In this document: piece after piece, positions 7,680-13,685 of the stretch | Position numbering within the stretch: the stretch's first letter is position 1 | How the letters are laid out: every line of letters begins with the position of its first letter | Assembly (NCBI GenBank): GCA_004299215.1 | Contig: SCTD01000451.1 | Location: 1-14,613 of the forward strand | Reading direction: 5' to 3' | DNA from: Frankiales bacterium | GTDB taxonomy: Bacteria; Actinomycetota; Actinomycetes; Mycobacteriales; SCTD01 | Length of the DNA stretch: 14,613 bases | Made by a program: the position numbers and the translations under genes | The notes under the pieces: generated by a model | What the model saw: the letters and a program-made list of their open reading frames with translations, nothing else | Databases searched by the model: none | What the model was told of the DNA's origin: nothing

Positions 7680-8539
7680 CCTCGGGGGGGCTCGACCTCG
7701 ACCTCCCCGGGCAGGGCGTGCGGCTGAGGGCCACCCGCTGGCCCGGCGCCGGCACCCCGGTGCTGCTGCTGCACGGGCTGGCGTCGACCCGGCGCATCTG
7801 GGACCTCGTGGTGCCCGGTCTCGCAGGCCTCCCCCTGGTCGCCGTCGACCAGCGCGGACACGGCGAGAGCGACCGGCCCGACGGGCCGTACGACGGTCAG
7901 TCGGTGGTCGCCGACCTGCTCACCGCCCTCGACGCCCTGGGGCTGTCGCGGGTCGTGGTCGCGGGGCACTCCTGGGGCGCGTGGACCGCGCTGCGGCTGG
8001 CCGCCGCCGCTCCGGAGCGGGTGCTGGCCGCGGTCTGCGTCGACGGCGGGATGCTCCACGCGCGCGACGCCGGGCTCTCCCGCGAGGCCGTGCGCGAGAT
8101 GCTCACCCCGCCGCGCCTCGCGGTGCCGCCCGAGGAGCTCGTCGGCCTGCTCCGCGCGAGCACGCCCTCCTCGTGGTGGTCGCCGGCGGTCGAGGCCGTG
8201 AAGCAGTCGCTGTTCACGGTCGGGGACGACGGGCTGGCCCGGGCCCGGTTGCCGTTCGACGCGCACATGGCGATCGTCGACGACCTGCTCGACACCGACC
8301 ACGAGGCGCTGCTCCCCCAGGTCCGCTGCCCGGCGTGGCTGGTGTCGTGCTCGCCGGACGCAGCCCGGGCGCAGGCGCTGGACCGCACAGCGGCCCTGCT
8401 CGCGCAGCCGCGGGCGCTGCGCTGGGACGGCGCCGTCCACGACGTGCCGCTCCAGTGGCCGGCGCTCGTCGCGGGCCTGGTGCGCGCCGCCGCCGACGAG
8501 GTCTCGGCCGCCCTGCCAGGGGAAGGCACCCGTTCGTGA
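7676..8539 (+). CDS. Alpha/beta-fold hydrolase
   Basis: A 287-residue protein with the complete alpha/beta hydrolase core. LLLHGLAS (residues 30-37) is the oxyanion-hole region, VDQRGHGESDRP (58-69) the conserved strand-4 segment, and GHSWG (97-101) the nucleophile elbow with S99. H255 in AVHDVPLQW is the likely catalytic histidine, and D228 in CSPDAAR or D123 the likely acid. There is no signal peptide, so it is cytosolic. The substrate cannot be predicted: esters, lactones and acyl compounds are all possible. The GTG start at 7676 overlaps the TGA of the stress protein gene by 4 nt (GTGA) and has no strong ribosome binding site, pointing to translational coupling. The same GTGA junction joins it to the PAC2 gene. 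Confidence 0.92.
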   Translation: MTSGGLDLDLPGQGVRLRATRWPGAGTPVLLLHGLASTRRIWDLVVPGLAGLPLVAVDQRGHGESDRPDGPYDGQSVVADLLTALDALGLSRVVVAGHSWGAWTALRLAAAAPERVLAAVCVDGGMLHARDAGLSREAVREMLTPPRLAVPPEELVGLLRASTPSSWWSPAVEAVKQSLFTVGDDGLARARLPFDAHMAIVDDLLDTDHEALLPQVRCPAWLVSCSPDAARAQALDRTAALLAQPRALRWDGAVHDVPLQWPALVAGLVRAAADEVSAALPGEGTRS

Positions 8540-9411
8540 AGCGACTGCCCGAGCGACCGCCGGCGGACCTGCCTCCGCTGCGCCGACCGCTGCTGATCGC
8601 GGCCTTCGAGGGCTGGAACGACGCGGGCGACGCCGCGACGGGCGCGGTCGAGCACCTGATGCAGGCCTGGGACGCCCGCGACGTCGCCGCGCTGGACCCG
8701 GACAGCTACTACGACTTCCAGATGAACCGCCCGGTCGTCTCGCTGGTCGACGGGGTCACCCGCCGGCTGACCTGGCCCACGACCAAGGTCGCCGTGTGCC
8801 GGCTCGACCCGGCCGACAGCGACCGCGACGTGGTGCTGCTCCGCGGGGTCGAGCCCAACATGCGCTGGCGCGGCTTCAGCGAGGAGCTCATCGCGATCGC
8901 CCAGCAGCTCGGGGTGGAGCTCGTGGTGACGCTCGGCTCGCTGCTCGCCGACAGCCCGCACACCCGGCCCGTGCCGGTCAGCGGGACCGCATCGGACCGG
9001 GAGACGATGGAGGCCCTCGGTCTCGAGCGCTCCCGCTACGAGGGGCCGACCGGGATCGTCGGCGTGCTGCAGGACCTCTGCGCGACGGCCGGCCTGCCCG
9101 CGATCAGCTTCTGGGCGGCGGTGCCGCACTACGTCGCGTCGCCGCCCTGCCCCAAGGCCACCCTCGCTCTGCTGCGCCGCGTGGAGGACCTGCTGGACCT
9201 GCCCGTCCCGCTCGGCGACCTGCCGGAGCAGGCCCGGGTCTGGGAGCGCTCGGTCGACGAGCTGGCGGCCGAGGACAGCGACGTGGCCGAGTACATCGCC
9301 TCGCTCGAGGAGCGCGAGCCGGAGACCGAGCTGCCCGAGGCCTCCGGCGAGGCGATCGCGAAGGAGTTCGAGCGCTACCTGCGGCGGGGCGGGGACGAGC
9401 CCGCCGGCTGA
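8536..9411 (+). CDS. PAC2 family protein (proteasome-assembly-chaperone-like fold)
   Basis: A 291-residue protein of the actinobacterial PAC2 family, named after eukaryotic proteasome assembly chaperone 2. Family marks are LLIAAFEGWNDAGDAATGAV near the N-terminus (residues 19-38), VEPNMRWRGFSEEL around residue 110, the segment VTLGSLLADSPHTRPVPVSG, and a Glu-rich C-terminal helix region ending in FERYLRRGG. The biochemical role in bacteria is not settled. A gene of this family (Rv2125) lies near mshC and metH in Mycobacterium as well, so the neighbourhood is old. The GTG at 8536 overlaps the hydrolase stop (GTGA) and has a good AGGGGAAGG site (8517-8525) about 10 nt upstream. The next gene, mshC, is convergent. 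The stop codon is embedded in a strong hairpin. Confidence 0.92.
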   Translation: MKRLPERPPADLPPLRRPLLIAAFEGWNDAGDAATGAVEHLMQAWDARDVAALDPDSYYDFQMNRPVVSLVDGVTRRLTWPTTKVAVCRLDPADSDRDVVLLRGVEPNMRWRGFSEELIAIAQQLGVELVVTLGSLLADSPHTRPVPVSGTASDRETMEALGLERSRYEGPTGIVGVLQDLCATAGLPAISFWAAVPHYVASPPCPKATLALLRRVEDLLDLPVPLGDLPEQARVWERSVDELAAEDSDVAEYIASLEEREPETELPEASGEAIAKEFERYLRRGGDEPAG

Positions 9412-9424
9412 GCGGTCAGCCGGC
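9403..9424 (+). terminator. Hairpin containing the PAC2 stop codon, likely transcription terminator
   Basis: GCCGGCTGA (9403-9411) pairs perfectly with TCAGCCGGC (9416-9424), giving a 9-bp stem with a GCGG loop. The PAC2 TGA is the last three bases of the left arm. No T-run follows, as is common for actinobacterial terminators. It sits at the end of a three-gene plus-strand operon facing mshC, where termination is expected. It could act in both directions. Confidence 0.6.
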
Positions 9425-9430
9425 AGTGCT

Positions 9431-9462
9431 CCGGGACTGCGCGTCGGGGTGGGCGGTCCCGG
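9431..9462 (-). terminator. Second inverted repeat in the PAC2/mshC convergent gap, candidate mshC terminator
   Basis: CCGGGAC (9431-9437) and GTCCCGG (9456-9462) are perfect 7-bp inverted repeats around an 18-nt GC-rich centre. They lie 28 nt past the mshC stop codon. The long loop makes it weaker than the neighbouring hairpin at 9403-9424. Termination of mshC is inferred from position only. Confidence 0.35.
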
Positions 9463-9490
9463 CCTGGCTCCTGGAGGCGGGCGACCCGCG

Positions 9491-10714
9491 TCAGAGGGCC
9501 ACGCCGAGGAGGGCGTCGACGGCGTCCCGCACCAGCCCGGCCGCCGACGCGTCGTCACCGTCCGTAGCCGCCCAGCGGTCCACGGCGGCCAGCGCGGCGG
9601 GCGTGTCCAGGTCGGCCGACAGCGCGGCGCGCAGCTCGGCCAGCAGCGACTGCCCCGACGGCCCGCTCGGCCGCGCGACGGCGGACCGCCAGGCGGCCAG
9701 CCGCTGCTCGCCCTCCCCGAGGGTGCGCGGGAACCACTCCCGGTCGGCGCGGTAGTGACCCGACAGCAGCGCCAGCCGCAGCGCCCCCGGCTCGACCCCC
9801 GCCTCGCGCAGCCGGCTGACGAAGACCAGGTTGCCGCGGGACTTGCTCATCTTCTCGCCGTCGAGCCCGACCATCCCGGCATGGACGTACGCCCGCGCGA
9901 ACGGCCAGGACCCGGTCCCGGCCTCGGCGTGCGCCGCCGACATCTCGTGGTGCGGGAACACCAGGTCGGAGCCGCCGCCCTGCACGTCGAACGCCTCGCC
10001 GAGCCGGTTGAGCGCCATGGCGGCGCACTCCACGTGCCAGCCGGGACGGCCGCGCCCGAGGGGTGACGGCCAGGAGGGCTCGCCCGGCCGGGCGGCCAGC
10101 CAGAGAAGCGGGTCCAGGGGGTCCTTCTTGCCGGCGCGCTGCGGGTCGCCGCCACGCTCTGCGGACAGCGCCAGCATGGTCGCCGCGTCGTAGCCGGAGA
10201 CCGTCCCGAAGTGGGGAGCGGCGGCGACGGAGAAGTAGACGTCGTCCTCGACCCGGTACGCCGCGCCGGCCTCCAGCAGCCGCACCACGAGCTCGGCGAT
10301 CTCGTCCATCGCCTCGACGGCGCCGACGTAGTGCTGGGGTGGCAGCACCCGCAGCGCCGTCATGTCCTGCCGGAACAGCGCCGTCTCGCGCTCGGCCACG
10401 GCCACCCAGTCCTCCCCGTCGCGCAGCGCGCGCTCGAGCAGCGGGTCGTCGATGTCGGTGACGTTCTGGACGTACTCCACCTCGAGGCCGCGGTCCAGCC
10501 ACTGGCGGGTCAGCGTGTCGAAGGCGAGGTAGGTGGCGGCGTGCCCCAGGTGCGTCGCGTCGTACGGCGTGATGCCGCAGACGTAGAGCCGGGCGGTCGG
10601 TCCGGCAGGGACGACGTCCCTCAGCTCGCCCGAGGAGCTGTCGTGCACGCGGAGCGGCGCCGGCGCGGCCGCTCGCGGCAGGGCGGGGACGGCGGTCGCG
10701 GGCCAGGACTGCAT
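9491..10714 (-). CDS. mshC: L-cysteine:1D-myo-inositol 2-amino-2-deoxy-alpha-D-glucopyranoside ligase (mycothiol biosynthesis)
   Basis: A 407-residue MshC, close to the usual length of about 410. It joins cysteine to GlcN-Ins with ATP, the penultimate step in making mycothiol, the main cytosolic thiol of actinomycetes. It resembles cysteinyl-tRNA synthetase but lacks the tRNA-binding C-terminal part. Visible motifs are YVCGITPYDATHLGHA (44-59), with the HIGH-type HLGH at 55-58, and KMSKS (288-292). C46, C230 (GWHVECAAMA) and H255 (FPHHEMSAAHAEA) correspond to the known zinc site that binds the cysteine substrate thiol. The ATG at 10714 lies exactly 6 nt after TAGGGT, with no ribosome binding site, so a leaderless transcript is likely. 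It is convergent with the PAC2 gene and divergent from a secreted protease gene. Cysteinyl-tRNA synthetase is the main alternative, but the length and motifs favour MshC. Confidence 0.97.
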   Translation of the reverse strand: MQSWPATAVPALPRAAAPAPLRVHDSSSGELRDVVPAGPTARLYVCGITPYDATHLGHAATYLAFDTLTRQWLDRGLEVEYVQNVTDIDDPLLERALRDGEDWVAVAERETALFRQDMTALRVLPPQHYVGAVEAMDEIAELVVRLLEAGAAYRVEDDVYFSVAAAPHFGTVSGYDAATMLALSAERGGDPQRAGKKDPLDPLLWLAARPGEPSWPSPLGRGRPGWHVECAAMALNRLGEAFDVQGGGSDLVFPHHEMSAAHAEAGTGSWPFARAYVHAGMVGLDGEKMSKSRGNLVFVSRLREAGVEPGALRLALLSGHYRADREWFPRTLGEGEQRLAAWRSAVARPSGPSGQSLLAELRAALSADLDTPAALAAVDRWAATDGDDASAAGLVRDAVDALLGVAL

Positions 10715-10726
10715 GCGGGAACCCTA
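10715..10726 (-). promoter_or_regulatory. Leaderless-type -10 element of mshC (TAGGGT, 6 nt, ATG)
   Basis: TAGGGT on the minus strand (10726-10721) is followed by TCCCGC and the mshC ATG. The spacing is identical to that at metH. The predicted +1 is the A of the start codon. No GGAGG-type site lies in the short gap and no -35 consensus is apparent upstream. Confidence 0.65.
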
Positions 10727-10786
10727 CCGACGCTTCACCCGGTGGGCCGGCTAAGGAGTTCACGGACAGTGACCGAGGACGTATAC

Positions 10787-11626
10787 ATGTCACTCTCCGT
10801 AAGCATCCGCCGCACCGCCGCCGCGACCGCCGTGCTGGGCCTCGCGGCGCTCGGCCTGGTCGGCGGGCTGGCCCCGGCCCTGGCCGGCAGCGACGCGCCG
10901 CGGTCCCTGGTCGGCGGCTCCGGACCGGACCCGGCGTTCAAGCGGGTCGGGGAGGTCACCCGGACGGCGCGGACGGCGAGCACCACCACCAGCGCGGCCC
11001 GCAGCGGCACCACGGCAGGCTCGACCAGCTACTCCTTCTCCACGGTCCTGGACGGGTCGCCGGTCCGCTGGGACCCCTGCACCCCGATCCGCTGGACCTC
11101 CAACACCTCACGCGGCCCGGCCGGTGGTCTCGACGTCCTGAAGTCAGCCGTGGCACGCGTCGCCTCGCTCACCGGCACCACCTGGGAGTACGTCGGCTCC
11201 ACCACGACGGTCCCCCGCGCCGGCTACCTGCCGACCAGGGCGCAGCAGTCCTACCCGCCGGTCCTCATCGGCTGGACCGACGCGGCGAGCAGCGACCTGC
11301 TGGCCGGCCAGACCGCCAGCGTGCTCGGCATGACGCGCACGGCCTGGTTCGGCGTGCAGATGCCCGACGGCGGCAAGATCGCGGCCACCCGCGCGGCCGT
11401 CATCGCCCTCGACCGGACCGACGCCCTCCCGCTGACCGGCGCCACCTCGTGGAAGACCGTCGCGCTGCACGAGATCGCGCACGCCGTGGGCCTGGGTCAC
11501 GTCAGCGACAAGACGCAGCTGATGGCGACCGTCCTGCCGGCCGTGACCGACCTGCAGGCCGGCGACCAGGCCGGGCTGCAGCTGCTCGGCCGCAGCTCCG
11601 GCTGCGTGACCGTCCCCGGCGCCTGA
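10787..11626 (+). CDS. Secreted matrixin-like zinc metalloprotease (metzincin)
   Basis: A 279-residue predicted exported protease. An N-terminal signal peptide (basic SIRRT, hydrophobic core about residues 12-29, possible cleavage after APALA near 33) is followed by a Ser/Thr-rich linker (about 58-85). The catalytic domain has LHEIAHAVGLGH (227-238), the full HExxHxxGxxH zinc motif, with M246 in QLMAT as the likely Met-turn. RWDPCTPIRW (94-103) is a segment typical of actinobacterial members. C98 and C273 could form a disulfide. ATG 10787 has GAGGA (10775-10779) 7 nt upstream. An in-frame GTG at 10769 with AAGGAG (10753-10758) 10 nt upstream would add six residues (VTEDVY) before the signal peptide. 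The gene separates mshC from the trio and ends 4 nt from the convergent kinase gene. The substrate is unknown. Confidence 0.88.
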   Translation: MSLSVSIRRTAAATAVLGLAALGLVGGLAPALAGSDAPRSLVGGSGPDPAFKRVGEVTRTARTASTTTSAARSGTTAGSTSYSFSTVLDGSPVRWDPCTPIRWTSNTSRGPAGGLDVLKSAVARVASLTGTTWEYVGSTTTVPRAGYLPTRAQQSYPPVLIGWTDAASSDLLAGQTASVLGMTRTAWFGVQMPDGGKIAATRAAVIALDRTDALPLTGATSWKTVALHEIAHAVGLGHVSDKTQLMATVLPAVTDLQAGDQAGLQLLGRSSGCVTVPGA

Positions 11627-11630
11627 CCCG

Positions 11631-12323
11631 CTAGAACGGCGGCCAGGGGATCGCCGGCCAGTCCGGCGAGGGATGCGGGTAGCAGCCCTCGGCGAGCAGC
11701 CGGTCCACCCGCGACACCGTGGCGCGCACCTCGCGCCGGGTGAGCAGCTCGTGCAGGGCGTCGCCCAGCGGTCCCTCGAGCTCCGCGCGGAGACGGGACA
11801 GCACGTCGATCGCCTCGGCGCCCAGCGGCGTGCCGCGCCACTGCCACAGCAGCGTGCGCAGCTTGTCCTCGACGGAGAAGCAGACGCCGTGGTCGACGCC
11901 CTGCACCCGGCCGTCCGGCCGCGGCAGCAGGTGGCCGCCCTTGCGGTCGGCGTTGTTGACCACGGCGTCGAGCACCGCCATCCGGCGCAGGTCCGGGTGG
12001 TCGCTGCGGGCGAGCACCCCGAGGTCGACGGACTCGTCGACGTCGACCCACAGCTGGCACATGCCGGGTCCGTACGGGCCCTCCCGCAGCACCGTGGGCG
12101 GCACCACGTCCCAGCCGGTCGCCTCCGAGACGAGGTACGTCGCGACCTCGCGTCCGGCCAGGGTCCCGTCGGGGAAGTCCCAGAGCGGGCGCTCCCCTCG
12201 TACCGGCTTGTAGACGGCAGCGACCTGCACGCCGCCGAGGGCCGCCGTGCAGTAGAGGGTGGCGTTGCTGGCGTCGACCAGCCGTCCCTCGACCTCCAGC
12301 GACCCCTCGCGCAGCAGGCGCAT
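11631..12323 (-). CDS. SCO1664-family protein, phosphatidylinositol-kinase-like fold
   Basis: A 230-residue protein of an actinobacterial family noted as a probable kinase related to phosphatidylinositol 3- and 4-kinases. Visible elements are VEGRLVDASNATLY (11-24), AAVYKPVRGERPLWDFPDGT (35-54) with K39 as the likely ATP-phosphate lysine, GPGMCQLWVDV (85-95), the catalytic-loop-like DAVVNNADRKGGH (119-131) and the metal-binding-like VDHG (143-146). It ends in a Pro/Trp-rich tail. The substrate is unknown. It is the last gene of the trio. I chose ATG 12323, with GAGGAG upstream and the family-typical start MRLLREG. GTG 12326 is equally possible. GTGs inside the upstream 27-bp repeats are also in frame and would add repeat-encoded residues. 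The frame stays open far upstream (to about 13406), but that part is antisense shadow of the trio genes. Confidence 0.86.
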   Translation of the reverse strand: MRLLREGSLEVEGRLVDASNATLYCTAALGGVQVAAVYKPVRGERPLWDFPDGTLAGREVATYLVSEATGWDVVPPTVLREGPYGPGMCQLWVDVDESVDLGVLARSDHPDLRRMAVLDAVVNNADRKGGHLLPRPDGRVQGVDHGVCFSVEDKLRTLLWQWRGTPLGAEAIDVLSRLRAELEGPLGDALHELLTRREVRATVSRVDRLLAEGCYPHPSPDWPAIPWPPF

Positions 12324-12338
12324 CACGTCGGGCTCCTC

Positions 12339-12405
12339 GCCGCTCAGCGGCTGTCCCCTCTCCACGCCGCTCAGCGGCTGTCCCCTCTCCACGCCGCTCA
12401 GCGGC
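12339..12405. repeat. 27-bp tandem repeat, 2.5 copies, each with a 13-nt palindrome
   Basis: On the plus strand the 13-nt palindrome GCCGCTCAGCGGC occurs three times (12339-12351, 12366-12378, 12393-12405), separated by two identical 14-nt spacers (12352-12365 and 12379-12392), giving an exact 27-bp period. The repeat lies between the DUF3090 gene and the kinase gene. The stop codon of DUF3090 (12400-12398, minus) is the centre of the third palindrome. Because 27 is a multiple of three, the kinase reading frame stays open through it as PLSGVERGQ units. The minus-strand spacer GTGGAGAGGGGACA contains GGAG and AGGGGA. Confidence 0.95.
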
Positions 12406-12949
12406 GATGCCCGTTCTGCCTCGGGCAGATGTGACCCTCCGGATCGAGCGGCAGCGCGCACAGCGGGCACGCGGGCCGGCCGGCGGCGACCACCCGCTGC
12501 GCGCGCACGACGAACGCCCGGGCCATGTCGGCGGGGATCCGCACGCGGAGGACCGGCGGCCCCTCGTCGTCGTCGCTGAGCGGCTCGACCTCCTCCTCGC
12601 CCTCGGCAGGAGCCAGCGCCTCGACGACGACCACCTCGGACTCGCCGTCCCAGGCCAGACCCATCGCGCCGACGCGGAACTCCTCCTCGACGGGAGCGTC
12701 CAGCGGGGCGGTGTCCTCGAGCTCCTGCGGCGGGACGGCCGGGACCACACCGGCACCGCGCCGGCGCACCTCCTCGAGCAGCTCCTCCAGCCGCTCCGCC
12801 AGCAGGGAGACCTGCACCTTCTCCAGCGCCACCGACACCGTGCGGCCGCCGCCGGAGGCCTGCAGGTAGAACGTGCGGTCGCCGGGCTGCCCGACCGTGC
12901 CGGCGACGAAGCGCTCGGGCGGGTCGAAGAGGAAGACCTGGCGGGGCAC
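12398..12949 (-). CDS. DUF3090 family protein with C-terminal candidate zinc site
   Basis: A 183-residue cytosolic protein of the DUF3090 family, function unknown. The N-terminus MPRQVFLFDPPERFVAGTVG and the following QASGGGRTVSVALEKVQVSLLAERL are typical. An acidic middle (about 85-130) leads to LRVRIPADMARAFVVRAQRVV (134-154). The C-terminus RPACPLCALPLDPEGHICPR (158-177) places C161, C164, H173 and C175 as C-x2-C-x8-H-x-C, a likely zinc knuckle. This family is part of a conserved actinobacterial trio with the phosphatase-fold gene upstream and the kinase-like gene downstream. The GTG at 12949 is 6 nt after TAGGGT, whose TAG is the stop codon of the upstream gene, and no ribosome binding site is evident. 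Its own stop lies inside the 27-bp repeat array. A role as regulator or adaptor of the trio is inferred from context. Confidence 0.9.
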   Translation of the reverse strand: MPRQVFLFDPPERFVAGTVGQPGDRTFYLQASGGGRTVSVALEKVQVSLLAERLEELLEEVRRRGAGVVPAVPPQELEDTAPLDAPVEEEFRVGAMGLAWDGESEVVVVEALAPAEGEEEVEPLSDDDEGPPVLRVRIPADMARAFVVRAQRVVAAGRPACPLCALPLDPEGHICPRQNGHRR

Positions 12950-12961
12950 GGCTCGACCCTA
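12950..12961 (-). promoter_or_regulatory. Leaderless-type -10 element of the DUF3090 gene, fused with the upstream stop codon
   Basis: TAGGGT (12961-12956, minus) is followed by CGAGCC and the DUF3090 GTG. The first three bases of the hexamer are the TAG stop codon of the phosphatase-fold gene. The same arrangement is seen at metH, mshC and the phosphatase-fold gene. Reinitiation after the upstream stop, only 9 nt away, is the alternative explanation for how this gene is translated. Confidence 0.55.
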
Positions 12962-13651
12962 GACGGGTGCGCCGGTGCCGCCACCGACGACCGCGTCGCT
13001 GGACGGCCGCCGCCGACCCTTCCGGGTCACCGGGAGCAGGTCCGCGACCCCGCCGCCGGTGTCGTTGACCCGCAGCACGAAGGGCCGCAGCTCGGTGTAG
13101 CGGATCACGGTGACCGAGCACGGGTCGACCGCGATGCGCTGGAAGAGGTCCAGGTGCAGCCCCATGGCGTCCGCGACGACCGCCTTGATCACGTCGCCGT
13201 GCGAGCAGGCGAGCCAGGTGGCGTCCGGCCCGAGCCGGGCGTTCCAGTCGCGTACGGCGCGCACCGCACGGGCCTGGGTGTCCCTCAGCGCCTCGCCCTC
13301 GGGGCCGGGGAAGACCGCCGCCGAGGGGTGCGCCTGGACGACCTTCCAGAGCGGGTCCTTCGCCAGCTCCTTCAACGGGCGTCCTGTCCAGTCGCCGTAC
13401 CGGCACTCGCCCAGCCGGTCGTCGACCTGCAGCTCCTGCGGGCGGCCTTCCAGCACGGCGGCGGCCGTGTCGAGGCAGCGGTCGAGCGGGCTGGAGACGA
13501 CGGCGGCCAGCGGGAGCGGGCGGAGTCGCTCGGCCACCGCGGCAGCCTGCTTCCGGCCGCGGTCGTCGAGGTGCAGCCCGGGGGTCCAGCCCGCCAGCAC
13601 CGGCCCCGTCAGGTGGGTGAGGCCGTGGCGGACGAGCACGACGGTGGTCAC
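12959..13651 (-). CDS. Histidine phosphatase superfamily protein, MSMEG_4193 type (putative phosphatase or phosphomutase)
   Basis: A 230-residue cytosolic protein of the phosphoglycerate-mutase-like fold. LVRHGLT (6-12) supplies the phospho-accepting H9, with R58 in SSPLDRC and the second histidine H151 in ACSHGDV. E82 in LGECRYGDWTGR is the likely proton donor. MSMEG_4193 family members have been proposed as phosphomutases because they occur with a PI-kinase-like gene and DUF3090 in a conserved actinobacterial trio, which is complete here. Simple phosphatase activity is equally possible. A glycine-rich, less conserved C-terminal tail (about 208-230) is typical. The GTG at 13651 lies 6 nt after TAGGGT with no ribosome binding site, predicting a leaderless mRNA. 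It is first in the trio and starts 34 nt after the CorA-type gene ends on the same strand. Confidence 0.92.
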   Translation of the reverse strand: MTTVVLVRHGLTHLTGPVLAGWTPGLHLDDRGRKQAAAVAERLRPLPLAAVVSSPLDRCLDTAAAVLEGRPQELQVDDRLGECRYGDWTGRPLKELAKDPLWKVVQAHPSAAVFPGPEGEALRDTQARAVRAVRDWNARLGPDATWLACSHGDVIKAVVADAMGLHLDLFQRIAVDPCSVTVIRYTELRPFVLRVNDTGGGVADLLPVTRKGRRRPSSDAVVGGGTGAPV

Positions 13652-13663
13652 CGCGTGACCCTA
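13652..13663 (-). promoter_or_regulatory. Leaderless-type -10 element of the phosphatase-fold gene (TAGGGT, 6 nt, GTG)
   Basis: TAGGGT (13663-13658, minus) is followed by CACGCG and the GTG start. It sits in the 34-nt gap after the CorA-type gene, so the trio likely has its own promoter independent of that gene. No -35 consensus is visible; the position where it would fall is at the CorA-type stop codon. Confidence 0.65.
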
Positions 13664-13685
13664 TGGCCCTGGGGGTCCTGGGTGG

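Noticed and set aside
9491..10714. Cysteinyl-tRNA synthetase as identity of the mshC gene
   Set aside because: The length (407 residues) and the absence of the tRNA-binding C-terminal region fit MshC, as does the neighbourhood (PAC2, trio).
12339..12405. CRISPR-like array
   Set aside because: The spacers are identical to each other, the unit is only 27 bp with 2.5 copies, and there are no cas genes. It is a simple tandem duplication.
12327..13406. Long upstream extension of the kinase-like gene frame
   Set aside because: The extension lies out of frame within the DUF3090 and phosphatase-fold genes and is Arg/Gly-rich. The family-typical N-terminus begins at MRLLREG with GAGGAG upstream.
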